Below, one piece after another: positions 42,883-51,840 of a DNA stretch of 64,000 bases. Position 1 is the stretch's first letter. Every line of letters starts with the position of its first letter. The translations under genes were made by a program, and so were the position numbers. The DNA lies in assembly GCA_037441445.1 (NCBI GenBank), contig JBBISE010000009.1, positions 1-64,000 on the forward strand, read 5' to 3'. The stretch is from JAAYQU01 sp037441445. Its GTDB lineage: Bacteria; Bacteroidota; Bacteroidia; Bacteroidales; Salinivirgaceae. The notes below the pieces were generated by a model, which was given only the letters and a program-made list of their open reading frames with translations, did not search any database and had not been told where the DNA came from.

Positions 42883-43317
42883 TTACTTCGGGTTAATTTG
42901 ATCTATTCTGTTTTGATGACGTCCACCTTCAAATGAACTATTAAGGAATGTCTCTACAATTTCCTCGGCCTCGAACAGTGAAAGAAAACGTCCGGGAAGA
43001 ACACAAACATTTGCGTTGTTGTGCTGTCTTGATAGGGACGATAGCTGTGGATTCCATGAAAGAGCCGCTCTTACGTTGGAATGTCTGTTCAGGGCAATAC
43101 TAATACCTATCCCGCTTCCACAAATGGCAATACCTGTAGCGGAGTCATTTATTTTTGCTGCAAGTTTGTGCGCGTAATCAGGGTAATCGACCGATTGTTC
43201 CGAATCGGGACCAAGATCCTCGACTGAATAACCCAATTTTTGCAAATAGCCGAAAAGGTGCCTTTTTAACAAGTACCCGGCATGATCAGAGGCAAGGTAG
43301 ATCTTTCTGTTTATCAT
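42883..43317 (-). CDS. rpiB: Ribose-5-phosphate isomerase B
   Basis: 144-residue RpiB/LacAB-family sugar isomerase interconverting ribose-5-P and ribulose-5-P. LASDHAGYLLKRHLFGYLQK (8-27) includes the phosphate-binding SDHAG; VDYPDYAHKLAAKI (43-56) follows; the active-site Cys is in GIAICGSGIGISIALNRH. The C-terminus ends FEGGRHQNRIDQI, the RpiB signature. First gene of a run of nine - strand genes with gaps of 2-52 bases; the promoter at 43398-43427 drives it. Confidence 0.94.
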   Translation of the reverse strand: MINRKIYLASDHAGYLLKRHLFGYLQKLGYSVEDLGPDSEQSVDYPDYAHKLAAKINDSATGIAICGSGIGISIALNRHSNVRAALSWNPQLSSLSRQHNNANVCVLPGRFLSLFEAEEIVETFLNSSFEGGRHQNRIDQINPK

Positions 43318-43397
43318 AAATTTAACGTATAACGTTTTGATGGGCAGTCAAATAGCAAAAACATTTCGACTTCGGCTTGCTTCCTGCCTGACTAGTG

Positions 43398-43427
43398 CAA
43401 AAATACGAAATACTGGTTGATTTCAAA
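43398..43427 (-). promoter_or_regulatory. Bacteroidota promoter of the rpiB operon
   Basis: On the - strand a TTTG (-33, 43427-43424) and a TATTTTTG (-7, 43405-43398) are separated by 18 bases, close to the TTTG-N19-TAnnTTTG consensus. It is 81 bases before the rpiB ATG, with the leader otherwise unremarkable. This is the strongest promoter match in the window. Confidence 0.7.
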
Positions 43428-43520
43428 GTAAATTGCTCATTTTTATATCCCTATTTCTTACATAGGATTCAGCACAAACAGTTAAACAAGACGTAAAGGT
43501 TGTACATTTCTTTTTTGAGA

Positions 43521-43620
43521 GGGAACACGGATGGCTTTGACTTGACAGATGGGAATTGATTTTTTATGTGTTTTTATCCGTGGGGTTCCGTTCAATCTGG
43601 GTGTTCTGTGTTCATATCCC
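43521..43620. repeat. Degenerate palindromic intergenic repeat (ATCCGTG type)
   Basis: GGGAACACGGATGG (43521-43534) is followed 42 bases later by TTATCCGTGGGGTTCCG (43574-43590) and then GTGTTCTGTGTTC (43601-43613). The arms are imperfect inverted repeats. The pattern of ATCCGTG-rich palindromes around a T-rich centre is known to me from many Bacteroidota intergenic regions. It fills most of the 339-base gap 43318-43656; the rest is AT-rich with nothing recognised. Family name and mobility are not claimed. Confidence 0.55.
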
Positions 43621-43656
43621 CTAAAATTAAACCTAAATACCTAATTGCCCCCCCCT

Positions 43657-44610
43657 CTAAAACACCTGTCTAATAATATTCTCCACATTCTCAGGCTGGC
43701 TCATGGTAAAGAAGTGAATTACGGGAACGCCCTGTTCTTTTAGTTCGCGGCATTGCATAATGGCCCACTCCACTCCTACCCTACTGACATCGTCGTTGGT
43801 TTTGCAGCGGTTGACTTCGTTGACCAAATCCTGCGGCAGCTCAATGTGAAACAGTTGTGGCAGCACTTTCAGGTGATTGAAGTTAGCTAAAGGGTTCAGT
43901 CCGGGAATTATGGGAACGGTAATGCCTATGTTCCGACATGCATCCACAAACTGAAAGAACTTTTGGTTGTCATAAAACATTTGGGTTACAACGTATCCGG
44001 CCCCGGCATCCACTTTTTCCTTTAGTCGTTGCAAATCGGTCTGAAAATCAATGGCTTCAGAGTGTTTCTCGGGATATCCCGCCACACCAATACTGAAGTT
44101 TGTTTGTCGGGCTCCAATGTCGGGTTGATCGAGGTAAATTCCGTTGTTCATTTCCACAATTTGTTTCACCAGCCCAACCGCGTTGGCGTGTCCCACGGCA
44201 TGGGGAACAAACGATTTTTCGCCTTTCAAAGCATCACCCCGCAGGGCAAACAGGTTGTCGAATTCCAGAAACGAGTAGTCAATAAGCATTTGCTCTATTT
44301 CATGCTTCGAAAAACCGCCACAAAGGATATGCGGAACCACTTCGACATTATATTTATATTTCACGGCCACCGATATCCCAACCGAACCGGGTCGGCGGTT
44401 AATTTTGCGCCGTTCGGCAGTGCCGTCGGGACGGGAAATATATTTTATCTCCTCGCGATGGTAGGTAACGTTTATAAAACTGGGTTTGTATTCCATCAGC
44501 GGGTCGAGGGTTTTGTAAATGTTTTCCAGCGAGTGCCCGCGTAAAGGAGGTACAATTTCTAGCGATATAAGGGTTTTTTGTGTGTTTTTTATGGTTTCGA
44601 CGATGTTCAT
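43657..44610 (-). CDS. metF: 5,10-Methylenetetrahydrofolate reductase
   Basis: 317 residues. The TIM-barrel flavoprotein reduces methylene-THF to methyl-THF for MetH. SLEIVPPLRGHSLENIYKTL (16-35) includes the catalytic-type Glu; FINVTYHREE (40-49) follows; PHILCGGFSKHEIEQMLIDY, NLFALRGDALKGEKSF and VTQMFYDNQKFFQFVDAC are FAD/folate-binding blocks; PIIPGLNPLANFNHL completes it. Its 5' neighbour is the HigA-like gene. The metH gene is 700 bases away on the same strand, with the toxin-antitoxin pair between. Confidence 0.95.
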   Translation of the reverse strand: MNIVETIKNTQKTLISLEIVPPLRGHSLENIYKTLDPLMEYKPSFINVTYHREEIKYISRPDGTAERRKINRRPGSVGISVAVKYKYNVEVVPHILCGGFSKHEIEQMLIDYSFLEFDNLFALRGDALKGEKSFVPHAVGHANAVGLVKQIVEMNNGIYLDQPDIGARQTNFSIGVAGYPEKHSEAIDFQTDLQRLKEKVDAGAGYVVTQMFYDNQKFFQFVDACRNIGITVPIIPGLNPLANFNHLKVLPQLFHIELPQDLVNEVNRCKTNDDVSRVGVEWAIMQCRELKEQGVPVIHFFTMSQPENVENIIRQVF

Positions 44611-44640
44611 TATAAATACTATTTCTTTAACAATGGTGGT

Positions 44641-44952
44641 TTATATTTCAATAGAGATTGTAACTTTTCCACCAAATCCTTTTTCAACGATTTCAAAAAG
44701 GGTGTTCAGTGTAATATTGCTTCCGTTGTTCTCAATCCGCGAGATATAGGTTCTTTTTTTATCAATGATTTTCCCTAAATCTTCTTGTGTTAAATTTTTA
44801 GATTCTCTTGCATTTTTCAATAGCAATCCCACTTTAAAAGATTCTGTTGCTCTTTCCAAAGCGTCTCTTCTTTCGACCCCCTTTTTACCATAAACCTTGT
44901 TTTTAATGTCAGACCAACGGGTTATTTCTTGTTTATCTTCTTTTGTTTTCAT
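44641..44952 (-). CDS. HigA-type XRE antitoxin
   Basis: About 103 residues from ATG 44952 (MKTKEDKQEITRW), chosen because it matches where the complete toxin frame would overlap; ATG 44961 is possible. SFKVGLLLKNARESKNLTQE (44-63 in the longer numbering) opens a helix-turn-helix of the XRE family with DLGKIIDKKRTYISRIENNG and NITLNTLFEIVEKG. These antitoxins neutralise RelE/HigB nucleases and repress their promoter. The gene is intact whereas its toxin partner is interrupted. Confidence 0.88.
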   Translation of the reverse strand: MKTKEDKQEITRWSDIKNKVYGKKGVERRDALERATESFKVGLLLKNARESKNLTQEDLGKIIDKKRTYISRIENNGSNITLNTLFEIVEKGFGGKVTISIEI

Positions 44953-45277
44953 AGTATTCATTCATTAAATTCAATACCTTTTCAATTTCATTTTTCGGGT
45001 TTTTTTGTGTCTTCTTCTGAAAACCATTTCAAAGAATCACTAATCGTCCGCCATCGAAGATACAGAATACTCTCCAAATATCACTACCAAGTTGAATCCT
45101 TGCTTCGTACAAACCATTAGTTCCTACAATTTGCCTTACATAATTAGTTGGTATTCTTTCAAGAATTTCAATAGCTTCCAACACTTTGTAGATTTTATCT
45201 TGAACCCTCTTTGGTTGCTCCATTAAGAACTCTTCAAAATAATGCTTGTAGGAAACTATTTCCCGAATTTTTTCCAT
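44933..45277 (-). pseudogene. HigB/RelE-like toxin gene interrupted by an in-frame TGA
   Basis: The reading frame from ATG 45277 gives 82 residues (HYFEEFLMEQPKRVQDKIYK, VRQIVGTNGLYEARIQLGSD, WRVFCIFDGGRLVIL) and stops at TGA 45031-45029. Past it, the same frame continues NGFQKKTQKNPKNEIEKVL, then NLMNEYYENKRR, to a TAA at 44935-44933, overlapping the antitoxin start. That tail is the normal C-terminus of phage-Gp49-like/HigB toxins, which are about 110-115 residues. The stop removes the last strand and helix, so the toxin is probably inactive. A sequencing error or recoding cannot be excluded. Confidence 0.82.
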
Positions 45278-45321
45278 AAACTATACCAATACTAAACGCA
45301 CAGGTAACTTAAAAGTTACAA

Positions 45322-48300
45322 TTACACAAACCTTTTCAACTCCTCCAGCCTCACACCCTTTCGGCGGGAAAGGTCGGCAAGTTGCTCATCACCAATCTGT
45401 TCTACTTGAAAGTAGTGGGCTTCGGGGTTGGCAAAATACCAGCCGGAAACCGATGCCGTAGGCATCATGGCATAGGTTTCTGTTAGCGAAATGCCCGTCA
45501 TTTCCTCAGCATTCAGCAAAGCGAACAGCGTTTTCTTTTCCGAGTGGTCGGGACAGGCCGGATATCCGGCTGCAGGACGAATACCACGGTATCGCCCACG
45601 GAGCAGCGAATCAACATCGAATTGCTCGTCGGGCACATAACCCCAAATTTCCGTTCTCACCTTAAAGTGCAACCATTCAGCGGCGGCTTCGGCCAACCGA
45701 TCGGCCAATATTTTGGCCATAATGGAAAGATACTCGTTGCCCTCTTTCGTAAATTTTGCGGTAATTTCCTCAATGCCAATACCTGCTGTAACAGCAAACG
45801 CACCCAAATAATCCTGCGTTCCGGAAGTTTTGGGTGCCACAAAATCGGCCAGACAGGGGTTGTGTTGGTTGTTTTCCCCAACCTGAAGATTACGGAGAAA
45901 ATGAAATTGGCACAGTTCGTTATTGTTGTTCACGTTGAAAGTTTGAAGACTGTCACCCACTGATGCAGCCGGAAAAATCCCCACTACTCCCCTAACCTTC
46001 AATAGTTTTTGTTCAGATATTTGCGTTAACAGCATCTGTGCGTCATCCAGCAATTTCCTGGCTTCGGTTCCCTGTACCGGATCTTCGAGCAGCGCTGGAT
46101 ACCGGCCTTTCATTTCCCAGGCCTTAAAGAAAAATGTCCAGTCAACAATAGGGATAAGTTGTTTAATTTCAATATCTTGAAATAATGTTAAGCCTAGCTT
46201 GTTGGGTTCTTTAATTTGCGCTTTCCCGGCGTCAAACTGATATCGATTGGCCCGTGCCTGTTCCACCGACAGATAATTTTTTGATTTTTGGCGTTCCAAA
46301 TAAGATTCGGCAAGTTGCTGGTAATGAGCCTTTGTTTGATTCGTGAAGGCTCCTTTTGTTTGTGGGTTCAACAACTGTCCGGCTACATGAATGGCCTTGC
46401 TGGCGTCCTTAACGTGAATTACCGGATATTTGTACTGCGGTGCAATTTTCAATGCCGTGGGCAACTCGCTGGTTGTGGCGCCACCAATCAACAGGGGCAT
46501 GTCAAAATCATTATCGTTCATTGCTTTAGCCACTGTAGCCATTTCTTCGAGCGAGGGTGTAATCAGTCCGCTAAGCCCCACAAGGTCGGGTCTATGGTTT
46601 TTTATTTCGGCAATAATGCGCTCGGTAGGAACCATTACGCCCAAATCAATAATTTCGTAGTTGTTGCAGCTAAGTACCACGCTGACAATGCTTTTGCCAA
46701 TATCGTGCACATCGCCTTTGACCGTGGCCAGCAAAATTTTTCCGTTCGACTTTACGGCCACGCCCTTGTTGGCTTCGCGAATTTTAGGTTCGAGATATTC
46801 GACGGCTTGTTTCATAACGCGGGCACTCTTTACCACCTGTGGCAGGAACATACGTCCCGAGCCAAACAGTTCGCCAATATAATTCATGGCACTCATCAGT
46901 GGCCCTTCAATTATGCGCAGCGGATTGTCGAATTTAGGAAGGATTTCGTCCAAATCGTTGTAAATAAACTCGGTAATACCCTTGACCAAAGCATGTTGCA
47001 GACGTTCTTCCACGGGAAGAGTTCGCCATTCCTGGATTTTAGCTTCGGTTTTTCCGGTGTCCTTAACCTGATCGGCATACATGAGCATGCGCTCCGTGGC
47101 GTCAGCACGGCGATTTAAAACCAAATCTTCGGAAAGTTGCAACAAGTTTTTCTCAACCTCTTCGTAAACCTGTAACATCGAGGGGTTTACAATCCCCATG
47201 TCCAAGCCGCTTTTAATCGCGTGGTATAAAAACACGGCATGCAATGCCTCGCGAACCGGATTGTTACCGCGAAAAGAAAAAGACAAGTTACTCACCCCGC
47301 CGCTGGTTTTAGCATGGGGCAGATTTTCGTGAATCCAAGCGCAGGCTTTTATGAAATCGACACCATAATTGTTGTGCTCTTTAATTCCGGTTCCGATGGA
47401 AAGGATGTTGGGGTCGAAAATAATATCTTGTGGTGAAAAACCTATGTTGTTAACCAGTAGGTCGTAAGAGCGTTTAGCAATGGCAATTTTTCGTTCAAAG
47501 GAATCGGCTTGTCCCTGTTCGTCGAAAAGCATAACCACCACAGCAGCGCCATAGTTTCGTAGCAATTCGGCTCGGTGGAGAAACTCCTCTTCGCCCTCTT
47601 TCAGGCTGATGGAATTTACCACAGGCTTTCCCTGGGTGCATTTTAACCCGGCTTCAATAATGCTCCATTTCGACGAATCGATCATAATGGGAACTTTGCA
47701 TATCTCGGGGTCGGAGGCAACCAGGTTCATAAACGTGGTCATAGCGCGTTCTCCGTCAATCAGGGCATCGTCCATGCAAATGTCAATAACCTGGGCGCCA
47801 TTCTCGACTTGTTCCAACGCCACCGAGAGGGCTTCCTGGTATTTTTCTTCGCGAATGAGTTTGGCAAACTTGGCCGAACCAGCTACATTCGTGCGTTCGC
47901 CCACGTTTACAAAGTTGCTGTCGCTGGAAACGGAGGTCACTTCCAAACCGGCAAACCGGGTAACCGGTTGATGAACAGGAATTACGCGTGGTTTGTGTTT
48001 TGCAGCTACGCGAGCAATTTCGCGAATATGGTCGGGCGTAGTTCCGCAGCATCCCCCAATAATGTTAAGCAGGCCGGCACTGCAAAAACCCTCGATAATT
48101 TCAGCCATTTGAGACCCTGTCTGGTCGTACTGTCCAAGCTCGTTGGGCAAACCGGCGTTGGGGTGAGCACTCACGAAACACGATGAGATTTTCGAAAGCC
48201 GTTCAATGTATGGTTTTAATTGTGTTGCTCCCCAAGCACAGTTCAAACCGAAACTCAACGGACGGGCATGTTCCAACGAAACATAAAATGCTTCGAGAGT

Positions 48301-48972
48301 TTGACCCGAAAGTGTTCGACCTGCAGCATCGGTAATGGTTCCGGAAAGCATGATGGGAATTTCGTTCCCGGTTTCGCTTTCCAATTTTTTGGCCGCAAAA
48401 ACAGCGGCTTTGGCATTGAGAGTGTCAAATATGGTTTCTATCAGCAAAACATCCGCGCCACCGTCGGCCAGGCCCCGGATTTGCTCATAGTAGGATTCAA
48501 CCAACTGGTCGAACGTGACTTTACGGAGAGCTGGGTTGTTTACATCAGGCGAAAGGCTAGCCGTTTGATTCGTGGGGCCAATGCTTCCGGCCACAAAACG
48601 GGGTTTTTCGGGTGTGCTGCACTCATCGGCCACCTGACGGGCAATTTTTGCACCTTCGAAATTGAGATTGTATGTGAGGTTTTCCAGGCCGTAATCGGCT
48701 TGCGAAATGGCATTGGCATTAAATGTGTTGGTTTCAATAATATCGGCACCGGCCATAAGATATTGACGATGAATATCTTTTATGATTTCAGGTTGCGTTA
48801 TTACTAACACATCGTTATTCCCAATTAACGGATGAGAGTGGATTGCGAATTCGTTGCCGCGAAACTCTTTTTCTATCAGTCGGTGGCGCTGTATCATGGT
48901 TCCCATGGCACCATCGAGTACCAGGATTCGTTCTTCTAACTGTTTGAAAAGCAGTTTTTTTCTGTTATTCAT
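45322..48972 (-). CDS. metH: Cobalamin-dependent methionine synthase
   Basis: 1216-residue, four-module enzyme. Homocysteine/zinc module 1-330 (GAMGTMIQRH; zinc ligands Cys245 in GLNCAWG and Cys308/Cys309 in GGCCG), pterin module about 350-620 (VNVGERTNVAGSAKFAKL, DPNILSIGTG), cobalamin module about 645-890 with the lower-ligand motif DVHDIGKS at 754-761 (His756), and the AdoMet reactivation domain 900-1216 (RPAAGYPACPDHSEK; W-Y-F-A-N-P near the end). Methyl transfer from methyl-THF to homocysteine. It pairs with metF. I saw no cobalamin or SAM riboswitch in the 337-base upstream gap. Confidence 0.97.
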   Translation of the reverse strand: MNNRKKLLFKQLEERILVLDGAMGTMIQRHRLIEKEFRGNEFAIHSHPLIGNNDVLVITQPEIIKDIHRQYLMAGADIIETNTFNANAISQADYGLENLTYNLNFEGAKIARQVADECSTPEKPRFVAGSIGPTNQTASLSPDVNNPALRKVTFDQLVESYYEQIRGLADGGADVLLIETIFDTLNAKAAVFAAKKLESETGNEIPIMLSGTITDAAGRTLSGQTLEAFYVSLEHARPLSFGLNCAWGATQLKPYIERLSKISSCFVSAHPNAGLPNELGQYDQTGSQMAEIIEGFCSAGLLNIIGGCCGTTPDHIREIARVAAKHKPRVIPVHQPVTRFAGLEVTSVSSDSNFVNVGERTNVAGSAKFAKLIREEKYQEALSVALEQVENGAQVIDICMDDALIDGERAMTTFMNLVASDPEICKVPIMIDSSKWSIIEAGLKCTQGKPVVNSISLKEGEEEFLHRAELLRNYGAAVVVMLFDEQGQADSFERKIAIAKRSYDLLVNNIGFSPQDIIFDPNILSIGTGIKEHNNYGVDFIKACAWIHENLPHAKTSGGVSNLSFSFRGNNPVREALHAVFLYHAIKSGLDMGIVNPSMLQVYEEVEKNLLQLSEDLVLNRRADATERMLMYADQVKDTGKTEAKIQEWRTLPVEERLQHALVKGITEFIYNDLDEILPKFDNPLRIIEGPLMSAMNYIGELFGSGRMFLPQVVKSARVMKQAVEYLEPKIREANKGVAVKSNGKILLATVKGDVHDIGKSIVSVVLSCNNYEIIDLGVMVPTERIIAEIKNHRPDLVGLSGLITPSLEEMATVAKAMNDNDFDMPLLIGGATTSELPTALKIAPQYKYPVIHVKDASKAIHVAGQLLNPQTKGAFTNQTKAHYQQLAESYLERQKSKNYLSVEQARANRYQFDAGKAQIKEPNKLGLTLFQDIEIKQLIPIVDWTFFFKAWEMKGRYPALLEDPVQGTEARKLLDDAQMLLTQISEQKLLKVRGVVGIFPAASVGDSLQTFNVNNNNELCQFHFLRNLQVGENNQHNPCLADFVAPKTSGTQDYLGAFAVTAGIGIEEITAKFTKEGNEYLSIMAKILADRLAEAAAEWLHFKVRTEIWGYVPDEQFDVDSLLRGRYRGIRPAAGYPACPDHSEKKTLFALLNAEEMTGISLTETYAMMPTASVSGWYFANPEAHYFQVEQIGDEQLADLSRRKGVRLEELKRFV

Positions 48973-49000
48973 AATGTATCCTTTCGGTTGAAAAATTGTG

Positions 49001-49008
49001 CAAATGTA
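49001..49008 (-). promoter_or_regulatory. Candidate -7 element for metH
   Basis: TACATTTG on the - strand matches TAnnTTTG and lies 28 bases upstream of the metH ATG (48972), with AAAGGAT as a Shine-Dalgarno-like stretch. A TTG at about 26 bases further upstream is a somewhat distant -33. Confidence 0.45.
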
Positions 49009-49263
49009 GCTATAAAATCTCTGTATATCTACAATCGAAGTGGTGAATTGTTCATTATAAGAGGGTTATAATCAGAGGTTTGATATCATAGCGATGTTGT
49101 TACCTCGGCTTATCAACCATTTTAACCCGTTATTAATGATAAATGGAGTTTTTACTTGTTGCTATAAAACAAAGTTGTGCACATGAAGTGAATCTTAAAA
49201 AATGATTTAGATTCATAAACTATGATTATTCAATTCGCAAAGGCTTATTCTGCACAAGTTTTA

Positions 49264-49271
49264 TTATTTTT
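49264..49271 (+). promoter_or_regulatory. Candidate -7 element for the 49325 glycosyltransferase
   Basis: TATTTTTG on the + strand is an exact TAnnTTTG match 53 bases before the ATG at 49325. No -33 box is clear. The remainder of the divergent 352-base gap with metH (48973-49324) is AT-rich and shows no riboswitch or RNA gene that I can recognise. Confidence 0.4.
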
Positions 49272-49324
49272 GGCTCAGATTTTACTCAAATCATTTCGAA
49301 ACACAATTTTTGTCAACCGGAACT

Positions 49325-50638
49325 ATGAATACCGAACCCCGTAAAAAAGTCCTGATAATCACCTACTATTGGCCACCGTCGGGTGGGGTAGGGGTGCACC
49401 GGTGCCTGAAGTTCGCCAAATATTTGCGCGTTTTTGGTTGGGAACCCATTGTCTATACTGCCGAAAACGCACACTATCCCTATTTTGACAACACCAATTT
49501 TGTGCATATCCCCCAGGGGATAACCATATTGAAGCAGCCCATTTGGGAACCCTACGATATGTTTAAACTGGCATCGGGGCGAAAACCATCAAGTGCCATG
49601 AACAACCCCGTTCATGTGCGCGACAAGCGTTCGTGGGTTGACAATCTGGCCATCTGGATACGCGGAAACTTTTTCATTCCCGATGCACGTAAATTTTGGA
49701 TAAAACCATCGGTCAACTATCTCTCCAAGTGGTTGGAAACTAATCCGGTGGACGCCATCCTCAGCGACGGTCCACCACACACAAACACAGTTATTGCCTG
49801 CAAGCTGTCACAAAAATTCAACATTCCCTGGCTGGCCGATTTTCAGGATCCCTGGACACAGGTCGATTATTATAAGTTGCTGAAATTGACCAGTTGGGCA
49901 CATATAAAACATGTCCGAATGGAAAAGGAAGCGTTCCGGACAGCAAAAAAAATTACCATTGCCAGCCCTACCTGGAAAAAAGATTTGGAAAGCATTGGAG
50001 CTAAAAACGTGGATGTCATCTTCTGGGGTTACGATGAACAAGAGTTTCAGGCAACCCAACAAGTGTTGGACACAAAATTTTCCATCACCCATGCCGGTAT
50101 GCTGGGTTTCGATCGGCTGCCGGAAACCCTTTTTAAGGTATTGGGTGATATGAAAAAAGAAGATCCTGCCTTTGGGGTACAACTTAGCATCGAGTTCCCC
50201 GGTATGGTCGATTACAGTATTGTTGATGAGCTGAAAAAGAACAACCTGTTGGAAAACAGCTGGTTGCCTGGCATCATTAGCCGAGAGGAAGCCATTGAGC
50301 GCACGTTCAATAGTCAAATTCTTCTTTTGCCACTTAACAAAGCCGACAACGCTCAAGGACGCATACCCGGAAAGCTATTTGAATGCCTCCGTGCCCAAAG
50401 GCCCATTCTTTGTCTTGGCCCGCGGGACTCGGACGTCAAAGGAATTGTGGAAGAAACCCGCAGTGGACAAAGTTTTGATTACGACGATTACCCGGGAATT
50501 CGTACCTTTGTGACCGAACGGTTCCAACTTTACCTCACTGGTAACAACACCGTAAATCAGGAAAATATAGAACAATATTCGGTACGGAACCAAACGGGTA
50601 AAGTGGCGGAATATTTAAACCAAATCACGATTATTTAA
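49325..50638 (+). CDS. GT4-type glycosyltransferase, standalone
   Basis: About 437 residues from ATG 49325; a TTG 15 bases earlier is the alternative start. VLIITYYWPPSGGVGVHRCL (10-29) supplies the GT4 N-terminal glycine loop, and IFWGYDEQEFQ plus GKLFECLRAQRPILCLGPRD the donor-side features. The E-x7-E motif is weak, so the protein is a divergent GT-B. It is followed after 2 bases by the DUF4271 gene. The role is unknown; a cell-envelope glycolipid or glycoprotein is likely given its distance from the glycan locus. Confidence 0.8.
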   Translation: MNTEPRKKVLIITYYWPPSGGVGVHRCLKFAKYLRVFGWEPIVYTAENAHYPYFDNTNFVHIPQGITILKQPIWEPYDMFKLASGRKPSSAMNNPVHVRDKRSWVDNLAIWIRGNFFIPDARKFWIKPSVNYLSKWLETNPVDAILSDGPPHTNTVIACKLSQKFNIPWLADFQDPWTQVDYYKLLKLTSWAHIKHVRMEKEAFRTAKKITIASPTWKKDLESIGAKNVDVIFWGYDEQEFQATQQVLDTKFSITHAGMLGFDRLPETLFKVLGDMKKEDPAFGVQLSIEFPGMVDYSIVDELKKNNLLENSWLPGIISREEAIERTFNSQILLLPLNKADNAQGRIPGKLFECLRAQRPILCLGPRDSDVKGIVEETRSGQSFDYDDYPGIRTFVTERFQLYLTGNNTVNQENIEQYSVRNQTGKVAEYLNQITII

Positions 50639-50640
50639 TT

Positions 50641-51810
50641 ATGTTTCAGACCGATAGCGTTCAAAACAAGGATGGCGGCAAAAAGGGTTTTCCGGTTCAG
50701 AATGATCAACACGATGAACTTTTGACACAATCATCGGACATTCCCGTGTATGATGTTTTGGGTGGAAAATATTTCGCCTCTCCAGACAAACTCGAGTTTA
50801 TTCGTCAATCTTTTTCATTGCCTCAATTGACCACCGTCTCCAAAAAAAAAGGCGTTTGTAATTTCGATCCCGTATCAAATAAAGTGGTTCCTCAAAACAA
50901 GACAGAATTTTTTTTAACGGAACCCGAGGAGGTTTCTAAACCAGCTGAAACTATACAGACACAGGAATCCCGCGTCGTAAAAGAAGCAATGGAAACCGGG
51001 AGCCAAACTACTAGTTTTGACCTTTTCATAGGAAAAGAAACTCCGGTAAAGGACAGCTTCGCCCTTTCGCATTTTCCACAAGTTGAGAAAACAGAACTAA
51101 AAACTCAAACGCTTACATTCAATACTTTAGTAAGTCGGCGGGATCAAAGCGAACAGCTTCAGTTTACCAATGTTGATTGGGCTACAGGTTTATACGTTTT
51201 ACTGCTTGTCGTTCTGGCATACACACGAATATCTTTTGGACGTTTTTTTCAGCCCATTTTTCAATCGGTCTTTGTTTATAACCTATCGGTTCGGATTTTT
51301 TCAGAGAAAAGTTTAGTCTTAGGTCGCTTGTCCGGGATCCTAAACTTCCTATTCGTCCTTTCTTTTACTGCTTTAGTTACTCTTGCTTTTGATTTTTACG
51401 GGTTCAAGGTTTACAATCTTCCAACCTGGCAAAACTATTTTGTTTTCCTTGGTCTGTTTTTGATATTCTTTTTACTCAGGAAAATGATTCATTTTTTTCT
51501 GGGTTCTATATTTAGTATCCGGGAAATAATAACGGAATATAGCTTTCAGGGAAATTTGTATTTGAAATTAACCGGTATAATGCTTCTTCCCCTTATTCTG
51601 GCCATTCCGTATATTCAAGAAAATCACGCTCACATATTGTTTGTTGCCTCCACATCGATCATTGGAATCATATACTTTTTTAGAATTTTGCGAACGTTTT
51701 CGATAACTATTCGCAAAGGATTTTCAATTTTCTATTTGATTTTGTACCTTTGTGCCCTGGAAATTGGTCCCTGCCTTGTATTTTTTAAAATGTTGGGCGG
51801 GTCAATGTAA
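50641..51810 (+). CDS. DUF4271 integral membrane protein
   Basis: 389 residues. The first ~175 are polar and low in complexity (many Gln, Lys, Thr), with no recognisable fold. The C-terminal ~215 hold about six helices: GLYVLLLVVLAYTRISFGRF, ILNFLFVLSFTALVTLAF, NYFVFLGLFLIFFLLRK, LPLILAIPYIQ, ILFVASTSIIGIIYFFRIL and IFYLILYLCALEIGPCLVF, matching DUF4271 with the final FKMLGGSM. It is usually followed by hemD in Bacteroidota, as here. Function unknown. Confidence 0.85.
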   Translation: MFQTDSVQNKDGGKKGFPVQNDQHDELLTQSSDIPVYDVLGGKYFASPDKLEFIRQSFSLPQLTTVSKKKGVCNFDPVSNKVVPQNKTEFFLTEPEEVSKPAETIQTQESRVVKEAMETGSQTTSFDLFIGKETPVKDSFALSHFPQVEKTELKTQTLTFNTLVSRRDQSEQLQFTNVDWATGLYVLLLVVLAYTRISFGRFFQPIFQSVFVYNLSVRIFSEKSLVLGRLSGILNFLFVLSFTALVTLAFDFYGFKVYNLPTWQNYFVFLGLFLIFFLLRKMIHFFLGSIFSIREIITEYSFQGNLYLKLTGIMLLPLILAIPYIQENHAHILFVASTSIIGIIYFFRILRTFSITIRKGFSIFYLILYLCALEIGPCLVFFKMLGGSM

Positions 51811-51840
51811 CGGGAGAAAACAACAAAAACAGCTAAGGCC

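Noticed and set aside
46288..47118. A 276-codon open frame on the + strand opposite metH
   Set aside because: It lies wholly inside the conserved metH gene, carries no family motifs, and reflects codon bias of the true gene.
48973..49324. Cobalamin or SAM riboswitch before metH
   Set aside because: No B12-box-like or SAM-type conserved helices were found on the - strand; only a simple promoter element is visible.
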